A stretch of DNA of 64,000 nucleotides from JANJUO01 sp942492935 (GTDB lineage Bacteria; Bacteroidota; Ignavibacteria; Kapaibacteriales; UBA2268). Every line of letters starts with the position of its first letter. The first letter of the stretch is position 1. A program made the translations under genes and the position numbers. The DNA lies in assembly GCA_942492935.1 (NCBI GenBank), contig OW818654.1, forward strand, positions 1,302,001 to 1,366,000, written 5' to 3'. Below the pieces are notes generated by a model that had not been told where the DNA came from, did no database searches, and saw only the letters and a list, made by a program, of their open reading frames with translations. This document shows, piece by piece, positions 24,627-33,856 of this stretch.

Positions 24627-24650
24627 TTTTAAAATTAATCAGAGAAAATA

Positions 24651-26969
24651 ATGAAATTATTAGTTATTATTATATTTGTGTTTCAAATTTTATTTGTGTC
24701 TTTACATTCGCAAATTCAATCTGATGTAAGTGATGCTGTATGGTCGATAGTAGTTCCTGAAGCTGAAGCTATGAGTGTAGATATGAAGCAATGTTTGGTT
24801 GGTTCAATTAAAGATTCAGTAGTTGATGGTTTTATTAGAAATACAGGTTTGTGGAAAATTGGTATTGATTCAATTTATTTCCGTGGTGCTGATGCTAAGG
24901 CATTTTCATTAGTTTCTGGAATACCCAGATATGAAGTTGCTGTTGGTTCTACAGAAATCGGTGAATTTAGATTTAAACCTTCGAGAGTTGGTATGCATTA
25001 TGCTGAAATAGTAATAAGAACACAATTCGATACTCTTTACAGAAATATACAGGGTGAAGGAATTGCTCCACAAATTCTTGTGTTGGAGAAATTAATTGAT
25101 TTCGGACAAGTAATTGTTAATACAAATAAAGACACTCTAAATGCAATTACTATAAAAAATATTGGTAATGCACCTTTGACTATTACAGAAACAAGACACA
25201 ACAAGCCGAATGACTATGATTTTTCAACAATTTCCGGTGGTGGAAATTTTATTATGCAGCCCGGTGATACTTGCAAGATGAATCTTCGATTTACCCCAAG
25301 CATAAGTGGTCTAACAAGTGGTATTCTTGAGTTTTATTACAATGGCGTAGGAAGTCCAGCTTTGGTACAATTATTTGGCGAAGGGATTAATAAAGACCCC
25401 AAAATTGCTTATAAAAAACAAGATATAATTAATTTAATTTGTGAAAATTCATCATTTACTGATTTGGAAATTACAAATGTTGGCGACCAAAATCTTATTA
25501 TTAAAGAATTAATCAAAAAAGGTAATAATCCAAATGACTTTGTTGTAAATGAAATTATGCCAATCATTATTGAACCAAATAAATCACAAAATATAAAAAT
25601 TCAATTTGCACCGAGTAATTCTGGATTAAAATCATTTTTGCTTGATATAAAAAGTAATTCTGTACCTGATTCTGTGATTACAATTGAATTTAATGCACAT
25701 AAAGATAATATTGCATTTAAACCAGATGTAACTATAATTGACTTAGGTTCTTTATGTCCAAACGAAACCAAAGATACAACATTATTTATTTCAAATATTG
25801 GTACATTAAAAATTGGGGTTTATGCCGAGGCAAATTCAAATGTTAATTTTATTAAAAATGGCTTATCAATAAATTCTAATGAATCTGATTTTATTGAATT
25901 TAGATTTAATGGAATTAATGAAGAAGGGGTATTTTTTGAAAATATTTCTATAATTGACTCTCTTTGTGGAAGCATAAGTAATGTTGTTTTAACTGGAATT
26001 ATCGAAAAACCAATTGTTGAAATTGATGATATACAAATTGTTTGCTATTTGAGCCAAAGCAAAGATGCAAATTTGACAATAAAAAATACTGGAAATAGGG
26101 ATATTTGGATAAATGAAATACCATCAATAAACTCTCCTTTTGCAATTAATGGAAATCAATTTCCTTTGTTTATTGAAGCAAAAAAGAGCAAGGTTCTTTC
26201 AATCAAATTTACTCCTCAAAATCAAGATACTGTAAAGACTACAATATCATTTAAAGTAGAACCTTGTACTATATTTAGTGAAGCAAGTGTTAAAGGTATT
26301 CCATCAGTTGCATATTCAAATTTCAAAGTATCATCTGCTGAAGCATATCCGAATGATATTGTTAATATTCCAATTGAATTAGTATCTAATAGTAATTTGT
26401 CAGCAGCAGGAATTTCTGGTTTTAGTGGTGAGTTAGTATTCAATCCTACATTACTTGAGCCATTAGAATATGTATCTGAAATAATTGACGACCAAACTGC
26501 AAAAATAAAATTAGAAAATTTGCAAATTCAAACAAATCCTATTGCAAATGTGAAATTCAAAGTTGGCTTAGGAAATGCTGATAATTCTAATTTGATATTG
26601 AAAAATATGCAAGCAGTTGGTGGTGTTTCAGATGTTAAAATTGAAGATGGGATTTTTACACTACTTGGAATTTGCTATGAAGGTGGCAAAAGGTTAATTA
26701 ATCCAAATAGTACCACTCAACCAATGAAATTAACCTTAAAAGAATCAAGCAATAGTTTAAATGTAGAATTTGATTTAATCGAATTGCAAACATCGTATTT
26801 CCGTATTTATGATATGGTAGGACGCATTTTGTTTGAGAAAGAAATAAGCAATAAAATTGGCAAAAATGAATTTGATATTGATATATTCAATCTTCGTAAT
26901 GGAGTATTCTTTATTGTTTTGCAGACTCCATCTTATAGGGAAACGAAACAGCTATTACTCAACAGATAG
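24651..26969 (+). CDS. Secreted multi-domain protein with ASH-type repeats, cohesin-like domain and T9SS sorting signal
   Basis: A 772-residue protein. A signal peptide at 1-20 is followed by repeated beta-sandwich units of the choice-of-anchor D/ASPM-SPD2-Hydin kind (IKNIGNAPLTITE, ITNVGDQNLIIKE, IKNTGNRDIWINE), each ending in a 'P..S...I.F.P' strand. Near residue 570-670 there is a cohesin-like region (GFSGELVFNPTLLEPLEYVS ... NVKFKVGLGNADNSNLIL). The last 75 residues form a T9SS type A sorting domain (FRIYDMVGRILFEKEI, FNLRNGVFFIVLQ). It would be surface-attached or released through T9SS. No enzymatic site was recognised; adhesion or scaffold roles are inference. It follows the VWA gene by 24 bp. 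Confidence 0.78.
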   Translation: MKLLVIIIFVFQILFVSLHSQIQSDVSDAVWSIVVPEAEAMSVDMKQCLVGSIKDSVVDGFIRNTGLWKIGIDSIYFRGADAKAFSLVSGIPRYEVAVGSTEIGEFRFKPSRVGMHYAEIVIRTQFDTLYRNIQGEGIAPQILVLEKLIDFGQVIVNTNKDTLNAITIKNIGNAPLTITETRHNKPNDYDFSTISGGGNFIMQPGDTCKMNLRFTPSISGLTSGILEFYYNGVGSPALVQLFGEGINKDPKIAYKKQDIINLICENSSFTDLEITNVGDQNLIIKELIKKGNNPNDFVVNEIMPIIIEPNKSQNIKIQFAPSNSGLKSFLLDIKSNSVPDSVITIEFNAHKDNIAFKPDVTIIDLGSLCPNETKDTTLFISNIGTLKIGVYAEANSNVNFIKNGLSINSNESDFIEFRFNGINEEGVFFENISIIDSLCGSISNVVLTGIIEKPIVEIDDIQIVCYLSQSKDANLTIKNTGNRDIWINEIPSINSPFAINGNQFPLFIEAKKSKVLSIKFTPQNQDTVKTTISFKVEPCTIFSEASVKGIPSVAYSNFKVSSAEAYPNDIVNIPIELVSNSNLSAAGISGFSGELVFNPTLLEPLEYVSEIIDDQTAKIKLENLQIQTNPIANVKFKVGLGNADNSNLILKNMQAVGGVSDVKIEDGIFTLLGICYEGGKRLINPNSTTQPMKLTLKESSNSLNVEFDLIELQTSYFRIYDMVGRILFEKEISNKIGKNEFDIDIFNLRNGVFFIVLQTPSYRETKQLLLNR

Positions 26970-27123
26970 AATTTTATTCAGATAACAATTTTATAAATGG
27001 AAGTCTGTTTTATATAAATTTGCTAATTAAAATTAATTCTCAAATTTCAAAAATATACATTTGTTGGTAGTGGAATTTTTTATAAGTTTGTTTTTTATTA
27101 ATTCAATTTTCAGAGATGATATT

Positions 27124-27882
27124 ATGAAAAATATTAAATTTATTCTACTTTTTGTAATTTTGAATCTTTTAATTCAAATTGCAATTTCCAAACCTGAAAA
27201 ACCAAGTGTTTCTGGAGGATTTACAAAATGTGATGAAATAGAAATCAGATACGAACCAGCAGGGTCTAACAAAATCAAATCAAAAATCAAAGTTGGAACT
27301 ACTATATTCGATGAAAAAGGGTATCTAATTAAAATGATTAGTTACGATGAAGGGAAAGTATCATTTACTGGGATACTAAAAAATAAATATAATGAAAATA
27401 ATCTAATTATTGAATCGGAATACTATACTGACGCTGGAAAAATGTTCCGAAAAGAAACTTATGAGTACGACAAAAATATGAATAAAATATTTTCGCATAC
27501 ATATAATGAAAAAAATGAAGAAGTATCGTCAATTAAATATGACTATGATAAGAATAATTTTCTCATTAAAGAAATTTATTACATTAGAGAAAATAACAAA
27601 GATGTATTCACTAATTCAAATACTTTAAAAAATGATAAAAATGGTAATCGTATAGAAGAAATTAATGAGCAAATTAGCGGCTCTCAATCTAAGGTTATAT
27701 ATCAATATAAATATGATGATAAAAATAATATTATTAGAGAAGTTCGAACCAGCTTTGATAATTATAAGTTTATCAGAGAGTATAAATATGATGAATTTGG
27801 CAATATGACAGAAACACATTATTTTGATGATAATGGCAAGCTTGCACTAATCAGAAAACTTGAATACTCTAAAGGTAAATAA
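27124..27882 (+). CDS. Secreted protein with RHS/YD-like repeats
   Basis: The frame is open from 27061 with a TTG start, but ATG 27124 begins a proper signal peptide (MKNIKFILLFVILNLLIQIA), so that start is preferred (252 residues). The body is made of repeated strands of the form (Y/K)YDYDKNNFLIKE, YEYDKNMNKIFSHTYNEK, YKYDDKNNIIREV, YKYDEFGNMTETHYFDDNGK. These are like the YD repeats of RHS proteins and of short MORN-like periplasmic proteins. No toxin domain is attached and no enzyme motif is seen. It probably acts in the periplasm or at the surface; the function is unknown. Confidence 0.65.
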   Translation: MKNIKFILLFVILNLLIQIAISKPEKPSVSGGFTKCDEIEIRYEPAGSNKIKSKIKVGTTIFDEKGYLIKMISYDEGKVSFTGILKNKYNENNLIIESEYYTDAGKMFRKETYEYDKNMNKIFSHTYNEKNEEVSSIKYDYDKNNFLIKEIYYIRENNKDVFTNSNTLKNDKNGNRIEEINEQISGSQSKVIYQYKYDDKNNIIREVRTSFDNYKFIREYKYDEFGNMTETHYFDDNGKLALIRKLEYSKGK

Positions 27883-28024
27883 TTGTATTCTTTGGAGTTT
27901 ATTTTTGATTTGTATATTTTTGAAAAACTATTACATTAGTTTAGTTAGAAAGATTTCAAATAATTTTAATCAATAATTTACGTCTATATAAACTTATATT
28001 ATTTTAAACTTATATTAAATTGAA

Positions 28025-29410
28025 ATGATTAAAGAAATAACATATGTAAATCAAGAAGTAGTAACTTCTCCAAGGTTAAATTCCGATAATTACAACGGAA
28101 ATGACGTCTATATAGAGACTTACGGATGCCAGATGAATGTGAATGATTCGGAAATAGTTTCGGGAATTCTTGTTAAAGCTGGATACAAAATTGTTGATGA
28201 CATATCAAAATCTAATGTAATATTACTTAATACTTGCAGTGTAAGAGATAATGCTGAAGCAAAAATTTTACATCGACTCGCACATTTAAAAGCTTACAAA
28301 AAAAGCAATAGAAAACTCGTTGTCGGAATCTTAGGTTGTATGGCAGAGAGATTAAAAGGGAAATTGATTGGAAAGCAAGACCTTGTCAGTATTGTTATTG
28401 GACCTGATGAATATAGACGTGTACCAGAATTAATTGAACAAGCACAAAATGGAGAGTCAGGCATTGCCGTTAAGTTAAGCAAAGTTGAAACATATAGCGA
28501 CATTATACCTTTGAGAACTGAAGGAGTTTCCGCTTGGGTTTCGATAATGCGTGGATGCGATAAATTCTGTACTTATTGTGTTGTTCCATTCACAAGAGGT
28601 CATGAACGTTCCAAATCGTTCGATACAATTATTTATGAATTACAAGATTTGCAAAATCAAGGTATAAAAGAAGTAACATTGCTTGGTCAAAATGTAAATA
28701 GTTATGTTGATATAAATAAAAAAGCAGATTTTGCAAAGTTACTTGATGCTGCAGCTATTGCAGTTCCTGATATGAGAATCAGATATACAACATCTCATCC
28801 TTACGATATGACAGATGAGTTGATTGAAGTAATGGCAAAACATAAAAATATTTGCAAATATATTCATTTACCAGTTCAGTCTGGTTCTGCAAGAATTCTT
28901 ACATTGATGAACAGACATTATACCCCTGAATATTATCTTGAAAGAATTGATAAAATCCGTTTTTATATGCCTGAGGTTTCATTATCTACTGATATTATTA
29001 CAGGATTTCCAACCGAAACAGAAGAAGACCATAGCCAAACTCTACATCTAATGGAAAAAGTCAGGTATGATGGTGCGTATATGTTTAATTACTCACCACG
29101 TGAAAAGACACAAGCATATACTTGGACTGATGATATTACTGATGATGTAAAAAAACGCCGTCTTAATGAAATAATTGATTTACAAAGTAGAATTTCAAAA
29201 GAAAATAATCAAAATGAACTCGGAAGAATTCACGAAGTTATGGTAGAAGGCGAAAGCAAAAAAAGTAAATTACAATGGCAGGGCAGAAGTGATACTAATA
29301 AAGTAGTGATTTTTGATAACCCTCAATTAAAATATACCACTGGTGATTTTATAAAATGCAAAATATCTGGCTCAACCTCAGCAACATTATTTGGAGAAGT
29401 AATTGATTAG
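28025..29410 (+). CDS. miaB: tRNA-2-methylthio-N6-dimethylallyladenosine synthase MiaB
   Basis: A 461-residue radical SAM methylthiotransferase. N-terminal UPF0004 cysteines are C35 (ETYGCQMN), C71 (LLNTCSVRDNA) and C105 (GILGCMAER), which bind the auxiliary [4Fe-4S] cluster. The radical SAM CxxxCxxC is C178, C182, C185 (MRGCDKFCTYCVVPFTRG). The C-terminal TRAM domain carries the RNA-binding part. It adds a methylthio group to i6A37 of tRNAs reading UNN codons. The length and the NVNDSE/RGHERS signatures place it in MiaB rather than MtaB or RimO. Its stop overlaps the next gene's TTG start. Confidence 0.95.
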   Translation: MIKEITYVNQEVVTSPRLNSDNYNGNDVYIETYGCQMNVNDSEIVSGILVKAGYKIVDDISKSNVILLNTCSVRDNAEAKILHRLAHLKAYKKSNRKLVVGILGCMAERLKGKLIGKQDLVSIVIGPDEYRRVPELIEQAQNGESGIAVKLSKVETYSDIIPLRTEGVSAWVSIMRGCDKFCTYCVVPFTRGHERSKSFDTIIYELQDLQNQGIKEVTLLGQNVNSYVDINKKADFAKLLDAAAIAVPDMRIRYTTSHPYDMTDELIEVMAKHKNICKYIHLPVQSGSARILTLMNRHYTPEYYLERIDKIRFYMPEVSLSTDIITGFPTETEEDHSQTLHLMEKVRYDGAYMFNYSPREKTQAYTWTDDITDDVKKRRLNEIIDLQSRISKENNQNELGRIHEVMVEGESKKSKLQWQGRSDTNKVVIFDNPQLKYTTGDFIKCKISGSTSATLFGEVID

Positions 29411-29945
29411 TAGTAAAGATATTTTTGGAAAAATATTTTTAATTATGCTTATAATGCCATTTTTATGGTCATTGCATAATCTTGAACAATGGTTTGCTTT
29501 TAGCAATAAGCCGCCGCAGGAAATATTGTTGAAAGGTGGTTTTTTTGTAAAAAAACTTGAGCCAGTAATTCATTTGGGTTTTTCTAATATTATGAGAAAT
29601 ATACTGCTTACATCATCTTTAATAATTTTTCTTTTAAGTTTATACTCCATTTATTCAAAGAGTAAATATAGTATCAATGTTTTTAAATTATTATTGTCAA
29701 TACTAATAGTAAATTCTATTATTTCTGTAATTACTGCTCTGTTTTCAAATTTGTATATACCGGGTTTGATTAGTTCTATCGTTGGATTATTACCTTACTC
29801 AATCTTATCTATATTATATTTAAAGAAAGTACAAATGGTTACAATCAAAGAGATGTTAGTTTATTATTTACCATTAGGTTTGATAATTTACTATCCTTTA
29901 ATTGCACTTATTTGGTATGTTGGAGTTCAAATATCTACGTTTTAA
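29403..29945 (+). CDS. Polytopic membrane protein of unknown function
   Basis: A 180-residue, very hydrophobic protein with about five predicted membrane segments (for example IFLIMLIMPFLWSL, NILLTSSLIIFLLSLYSIY, LLLSILIVNSIISVITALF, IVGLLPYSILSILYL, LPLGLIIYYPLIALIWYV). The frame starts with TTG at 29403, overlapping the miaB stop by 8 bp; an ATG at 29445 would cut into the first helix. It is likely co-transcribed with miaB. The pattern WSLHNLEQWFAF after the first helix is distinctive, but I do not recognise the family. Confidence 0.6.
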   Translation: MISSKDIFGKIFLIMLIMPFLWSLHNLEQWFAFSNKPPQEILLKGGFFVKKLEPVIHLGFSNIMRNILLTSSLIIFLLSLYSIYSKSKYSINVFKLLLSILIVNSIISVITALFSNLYIPGLISSIVGLLPYSILSILYLKKVQMVTIKEMLVYYLPLGLIIYYPLIALIWYVGVQISTF

Positions 29946-30030
29946 ATAAGCCATTTAAAAAATAATAAAACCTTATGAAATTTCGATGATTTAACAAATA
30001 ATTTAATATTTTCAATAATACGTATCTCGT

Positions 30031-30056
30031 AAGGACAGGTAGTTATCTGTCCTTTA
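30031..30056 (+). terminator. Hairpin after the miaB unit
   Basis: AAGGACAG pairs with CTGTCCTT (8 bp, 8-nt loop), followed by TATTTG. It is 86 bp beyond the membrane-protein stop. The stem is good but the T-run is short, so it may be a terminator or part of the repeat-rich spacer. Confidence 0.35.
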
Positions 30057-30127
30057 TTTGATATAGATGATTAATGTATTAGTAGTCCTGACGTCCTCGT
30101 CTGAAAGATTTAGATTAAACTAATATG

Positions 30128-30260
30128 GATAATAAGGTTAATTGTCTTTAGGTTTTTTGACACCTACTAAGGTTAATAATAAAAAAAGTATTTAAAAACA
30201 CGAACATTTATAAACCTTAGTAGAAGAATCTAAATCCAAAAACAAAACAACCTTATTATT
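30128..30260. repeat. Imperfect inverted-repeat element of about 130 bp
   Basis: Outer arms share AATAAGGTT/AACCTTATT (about 30130-30139 and 30249-30258). Inner arms share CTACTAAGGTT (30164-30174) and AACCTTAGTAG (30213-30223). The sequence between outer and inner motifs is partly conserved in length but diverged. There is no coding capacity. It could be a small non-autonomous element or a large dyad of unknown role. Confidence 0.4.
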
Positions 30261-30297
30261 TCTGGATTCCTCTGATGTTCGGAATGATGTTTTTTCA

Positions 30298-30403
30298 TGT
30301 CATTCCGCACTTGATGCGGAATCTACGGTTTTGTAGATATGCCACATTTTTAAAATGTGGCATATCTTATAGGAATGGATTCTGAAACAAGTTCAGAATG
30401 ACA
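30298..30403 (-). repeat. Composite repeat unit, inverted copy with a different central hairpin
   Basis: In reverse orientation this carries the same flanking modules as the 15-kb repeats: TCATTCTGAACTTGTTTCAG...AATCCATT and AGATTCCGCATCAAGTGCGG...AATGACA. The central hairpin is different: 16-bp arms AGATATGCCACATTTT (30335-30367) in place of GATGTCCAACACTTT. Confidence 0.75.
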
Positions 30404-30461
30404 AGGAAAATGTGATTTTGTCTTACATCCGATGCCTTCAACTCATCGGATGAATTATAAA

Positions 30462-30516
30462 AAAGTTAGTTTTTTATTTGCACTTGATTCTTTCATTTTG
30501 GGACTGGGTAGTCACA
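30462..30516 (-). repeat. Inverted copy of the 9381 repeat
   Basis: On the minus strand it reads TGTGACTACCCAGTC..., then GAAAGAATCAAGTGCAAA and ACTAACTTT, close to 9381-9434. The AACCTTCC hairpin that follows the 9.4-kb copy is missing here. Another small dyad (CATCCGATG/CATCGGATG, 30426-30452) lies next to it. Confidence 0.7.
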
Positions 30517-30522
30517 TAAATT

Positions 30523-31896
30523 TTACCTTGATATAACAAATGTTTTTCTCAAAATTTCATTGTTCGTATTAATTGTAATTAAATATGTACCTGATTTTAA
30601 ACTTGTGATATCAGATATTTTCACCAAATTGATACCTGATGTAAGCGAAATCTGTTGCGATAAAAGCTCAGTACCAGTCAAATCATATATTGTTGCTAAA
30701 CTAAATGATTCACTATTACTATTAATTTCTATATATAATAAATCATTGGCGGGTTGGGGATACACTGAACTAATTTTGAAATCAATTGGTTCTGATTTAT
30801 CATCAACACTAACAATTATTCCGGAATGTTTATATAATCCTTCGCCATAAACAGAAGCAAATAATTCAAAACCGCTTTGTGTTATCGCTGAATGTTTGAA
30901 TTCAACTTTACGAACTGAAGTATTTTCAGGTAAACCACCATTAATCGGTTCAAAACTATTACCTCCCTTTCCACTTACCCAAACTCCACCGTTACCACAA
31001 GCTGCAGCAATAATATATGGTGATAATGGATGCTCTTTTATTTCAAAAACTGAATGTCCTGCTACAGAATGTAGTTGCCAAGTTCTTCCTGTATCGTTAC
31101 TTACGTAAATTCCTTTGCCAAATATTTTTTCATTTACTCCTACTGAATCAGCTCCGCAATAAACAACATTTGGATTTATGCCAGATGGAAGTACGCTTAA
31201 AATTCTCAATCCCTCTAAGCCCTTGTTGAATTCTTCAAAAGTTTTTCCATTATCAAGAGAACGAAATATTTTCCCCTCAGTATTATTATCACCAGTCATA
31301 AATACCCAATCTTTCTTCAATGTTGAAAATTTTATATCGTGTGGTACAATCTTGAATCCGGGAATTTCATCACATTTATCAAAGAAATCTTCAGAAAATT
31401 TATAGCCGAAAAATGAATTTAATGAAGCAGTTAGAAAAAGTTCTTTATCATTTACAATTTTATGGGCAATTTTCATAATTTGATGAGTTCCACTGCATCT
31501 TTCGGAATATTCCTCCCAAGTATTTCCTTTATCCCATGAAAATAATATCTTATTAAGATTATATTTTCTGGCTGAGGCAATCATAATGTTGGGATTCGAT
31601 AGGGAAGTAGTAATACAGTAAATACTTTTGTCTGTCATTGCTGTATCATTGAAAGAATTACCACCGTCCTTACTGACAATTATACCATTTCCAAGAAGTG
31701 GGAATGTTGCTTTGCTTAATGATATATCTGTAGGGAGGTCGTTTGCAGCAACGTAAACTTTATTAATATCTGTTTTTGAATTATAAATATAATTAATATA
31801 AGGTTTCACATTAGAAATTTTTGTCCAATTCTGTGAAAAAAGATTTGAGGAAAAAAGTAAAAAGTAACATACAATAACAAGTATAATTTTATACAT
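30523..31896 (-). CDS. Secreted BNR/sialidase-like repeat protein with T9SS sorting domain
   Basis: A 457-residue protein with a signal peptide (MYKIILVIVCYFLLFSSNLF) and at least five BNR/Asp-box-like repeats: VSKDGGNSFND, FSWDKGNTWEE, RSLDNGKTFEE, VSNDTGRTWQ, VSGKGGNSFEP. These form a beta-propeller of the VPS10/photosystem-stability type. The last 80 residues, from SSVYPQPANDLLYIEINS through TIYDLTGTELLSQQI to the final KTFVISR, are a T9SS type A sorting domain. It is likely surface-exposed. Asp boxes are structural and do not prove sialidase activity; no catalytic triad was identified. The gene stands alone. Confidence 0.82.
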   Translation of the reverse strand: MYKIILVIVCYFLLFSSNLFSQNWTKISNVKPYINYIYNSKTDINKVYVAANDLPTDISLSKATFPLLGNGIIVSKDGGNSFNDTAMTDKSIYCITTSLSNPNIMIASARKYNLNKILFSWDKGNTWEEYSERCSGTHQIMKIAHKIVNDKELFLTASLNSFFGYKFSEDFFDKCDEIPGFKIVPHDIKFSTLKKDWVFMTGDNNTEGKIFRSLDNGKTFEEFNKGLEGLRILSVLPSGINPNVVYCGADSVGVNEKIFGKGIYVSNDTGRTWQLHSVAGHSVFEIKEHPLSPYIIAAACGNGGVWVSGKGGNSFEPINGGLPENTSVRKVEFKHSAITQSGFELFASVYGEGLYKHSGIIVSVDDKSEPIDFKISSVYPQPANDLLYIEINSNSESFSLATIYDLTGTELLSQQISLTSGINLVKISDITSLKSGTYLITINTNNEILRKTFVISR

Positions 31897-32014
31897 AATG
31901 CACCAATATTTTTATTAATAATTAATTTTAAAATTATTTAGAATGAATAATTGATAATTTATTGTAAATAAAAATATATGGTTGTGTAGTTACATCAATT
32001 TTAATAAAAAATGT

Positions 32015-32022
32015 TAATTTTG
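32015..32022 (+). promoter_or_regulatory. Candidate -7 element TAATTTTG
   Basis: A match to TAnnTTTG placed 15 bp before the ispF ATG at 32038, implying a very short leader. No convincing -33 TTTG was found at the usual distance. Confidence 0.3.
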
Positions 32023-32037
32023 TATTTTTTTAATTAA

Positions 32038-32526
32038 ATGGTTATTAAAATGGTTGGATTTGGTTTTGATGTTCATCGCTTAGCAGAAAATGAAACATTA
32101 ATTTTAGGTGGTGTAAGTATTGATTCCACTTTTGGAACAGTAGCTCATAGTGATGGTGATGTTTTATTACACGCATTAATGGATGCTTTGTTGGGTGCTG
32201 CTGGCTTAGGTGATATAGGTGAGCATTTCCCTGATACTGATATTAAATACAAAAATGCAGATAGTGTGAAATTGACAAGTTATGTAGTAGCATTGCTAAA
32301 TTCTAATGGATATTCAATAGTTAATATAGATGCAACATTAAATTTAGAAAAACCCAAAATATCCCCTTATAAAAATGCAATGAAATTAAAAATTGCTGAG
32401 ATTTGCCAACTTCCACTTAATAGAGTTAATATTAAAGCTACAACCAACGAAAAGCTTGGCTATATTGGTAATTCCGAGGGAGTTGTTGCTTATTGTGTAG
32501 CAGAAATTAAAATTATAGACAAATAA
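32038..32526 (+). CDS. ispF: 2-C-methyl-D-erythritol 2,4-cyclodiphosphate synthase
   Basis: A 162-residue enzyme of the MEP isoprenoid pathway that cyclises CDP-methylerythritol 2-phosphate and releases CMP. The zinc-site motif GFGFDVHRL near the start, then AHSDGDVLLHALMDALLGAA and GDIGEHFPDTD, are all diagnostic. A later ATTNEKLGYIGNSEG supplies the nucleotide-binding end. The first ATG (32038) adds four residues before the alternative MVGFGFDVH at 32050; either is possible. It lies alone between a minus-strand gene and the kinase at 32643. Confidence 0.95.
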   Translation: MVIKMVGFGFDVHRLAENETLILGGVSIDSTFGTVAHSDGDVLLHALMDALLGAAGLGDIGEHFPDTDIKYKNADSVKLTSYVVALLNSNGYSIVNIDATLNLEKPKISPYKNAMKLKIAEICQLPLNRVNIKATTNEKLGYIGNSEGVVAYCVAEIKIIDK

Positions 32527-32642
32527 AGGAAGTATTTTGCAATTAAATTAAAATAATTGCATAATTTTAGCCATTTTGTAAAATATTTTTCTTATCAAAC
32601 GTTTATTGTTATTAATTTTTAATTAATGTCAAATTTGATAAG

Positions 32643-33764
32643 ATGATTATGGGCAAAGTCAAAAAAGAGATTATATCAGTAGAAACAAAGAATAATATTG
32701 AACAAATTTCAAAAGTAGAAAAACAACTTCAATGGTATAAGTCTTTTTTTGATTATGCAGCTGATGCAGTTTTTATTGTGCAACCTGAAACTTGGTGTGT
32801 TCTTGATGCTAATGAATATGCAGCAAGTCTTCTCGGCACCGACAAAAACAGTTTAATTGGAACAGTTCTACCACAATTTCGAAGAATTTTCAAGTTGTTA
32901 CGAAAAGCGAGTTCGCCAATGGTATTAAGTGAACTGACTTTTGACCTTGAAAATGAAGGTGTAATTATGGTTGAAGTTAGCGCCAGATTTGTAAAATATG
33001 AGGGGCAGGATTTAATTCAGGCAATTGCCAGAGATGTTAGCGAACAGCATGCTCTTACCGATAAACTTGTTCAGGCGGATAAATTAGTTTTGCTTGGACA
33101 ATTATCTGCAGGAGTTGCTCACGAAATTAGAAATCCTTTAGCCGCAGTAAATCTTAATTTACAAATTTTGAAAAGAAAATTTGAACCAGATGCTCCTGAA
33201 TATCAATATATTAGTACTGCATTGCAGGGAGTTGATAGAATATCGCGGATTGTGGAAGTAACACTAAATTTTTCACGACCAACAGTTCCTGATATTCAAG
33301 ACATTGATTTAAACAGTCTAATACCTCAATCTTTAGAATTGGTTTCATCAGTCATTAAAAGAAAAGAAATTAGTGTTGATTTAGCGTTAGCCGATACTTT
33401 ACCAAAAGTGGCAGCCGATGCAAAACAATTACAACAAGTATTTATAAATTTATTAACCAATGCCGCTGATGCAATCAAAACCAAAGGAACAATATCTATT
33501 ACAACTTATACTGAAAAAGGTGGTAGAGTTGCCGATGGCGAATATGTTGTAGCATCTATTGAAGATACAGGGTCTGGAATACCACCTGAAGATTTACCAA
33601 AGATATTTAATCCGTTTTTTACAAGAAAAGCAGATGGAACTGGTCTTGGTTTGCCAATTACACAAAGAATACTACATAATCATAGTGGTATTATCGATGT
33701 TGAAAGTACTGTAGGAAAAGGAACAACTTTTTATATTAAATTGCCTGTTCCAGCATACAAATAA
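32643..33764 (+). CDS. PAS-domain sensor histidine kinase (NtrB-like)
   Basis: A 373-residue kinase with no membrane segments, so cytoplasmic. Residues about 30-135 form a PAS domain. HisKA contains LSAGVAHEIRNPLAAVNLNL with phospho-acceptor H160. The ATPase domain shows the N box NLLTNAADAI, the G1 box DTGSGIPPEDLPKIFNPFFT and GTGLGLPI. It lies 92 bp before a sigma-54-type response regulator, so the two form a cognate pair in the NtrB/NtrC style. The input signal is unknown. It may phosphorylate the regulator at D56. Confidence 0.9.
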   Translation: MIMGKVKKEIISVETKNNIEQISKVEKQLQWYKSFFDYAADAVFIVQPETWCVLDANEYAASLLGTDKNSLIGTVLPQFRRIFKLLRKASSPMVLSELTFDLENEGVIMVEVSARFVKYEGQDLIQAIARDVSEQHALTDKLVQADKLVLLGQLSAGVAHEIRNPLAAVNLNLQILKRKFEPDAPEYQYISTALQGVDRISRIVEVTLNFSRPTVPDIQDIDLNSLIPQSLELVSSVIKRKEISVDLALADTLPKVAADAKQLQQVFINLLTNAADAIKTKGTISITTYTEKGGRVADGEYVVASIEDTGSGIPPEDLPKIFNPFFTRKADGTGLGLPITQRILHNHSGIIDVESTVGKGTTFYIKLPVPAYK

Positions 33765-33856
33765 ACATTTTTTTTTGATTTGAAAATTTTTTATGATAAA
33801 ATGTATAGAAAATTTGTTAATTTAGCTTGATTATAAATAATTAGATAGAAAAAGAA

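Noticed and set aside
30523..31896. Sialidase enzyme
   Set aside because: Asp-box repeats are present, but no catalytic Arg triad or Tyr/Glu pair could be placed; called a BNR-repeat protein only.
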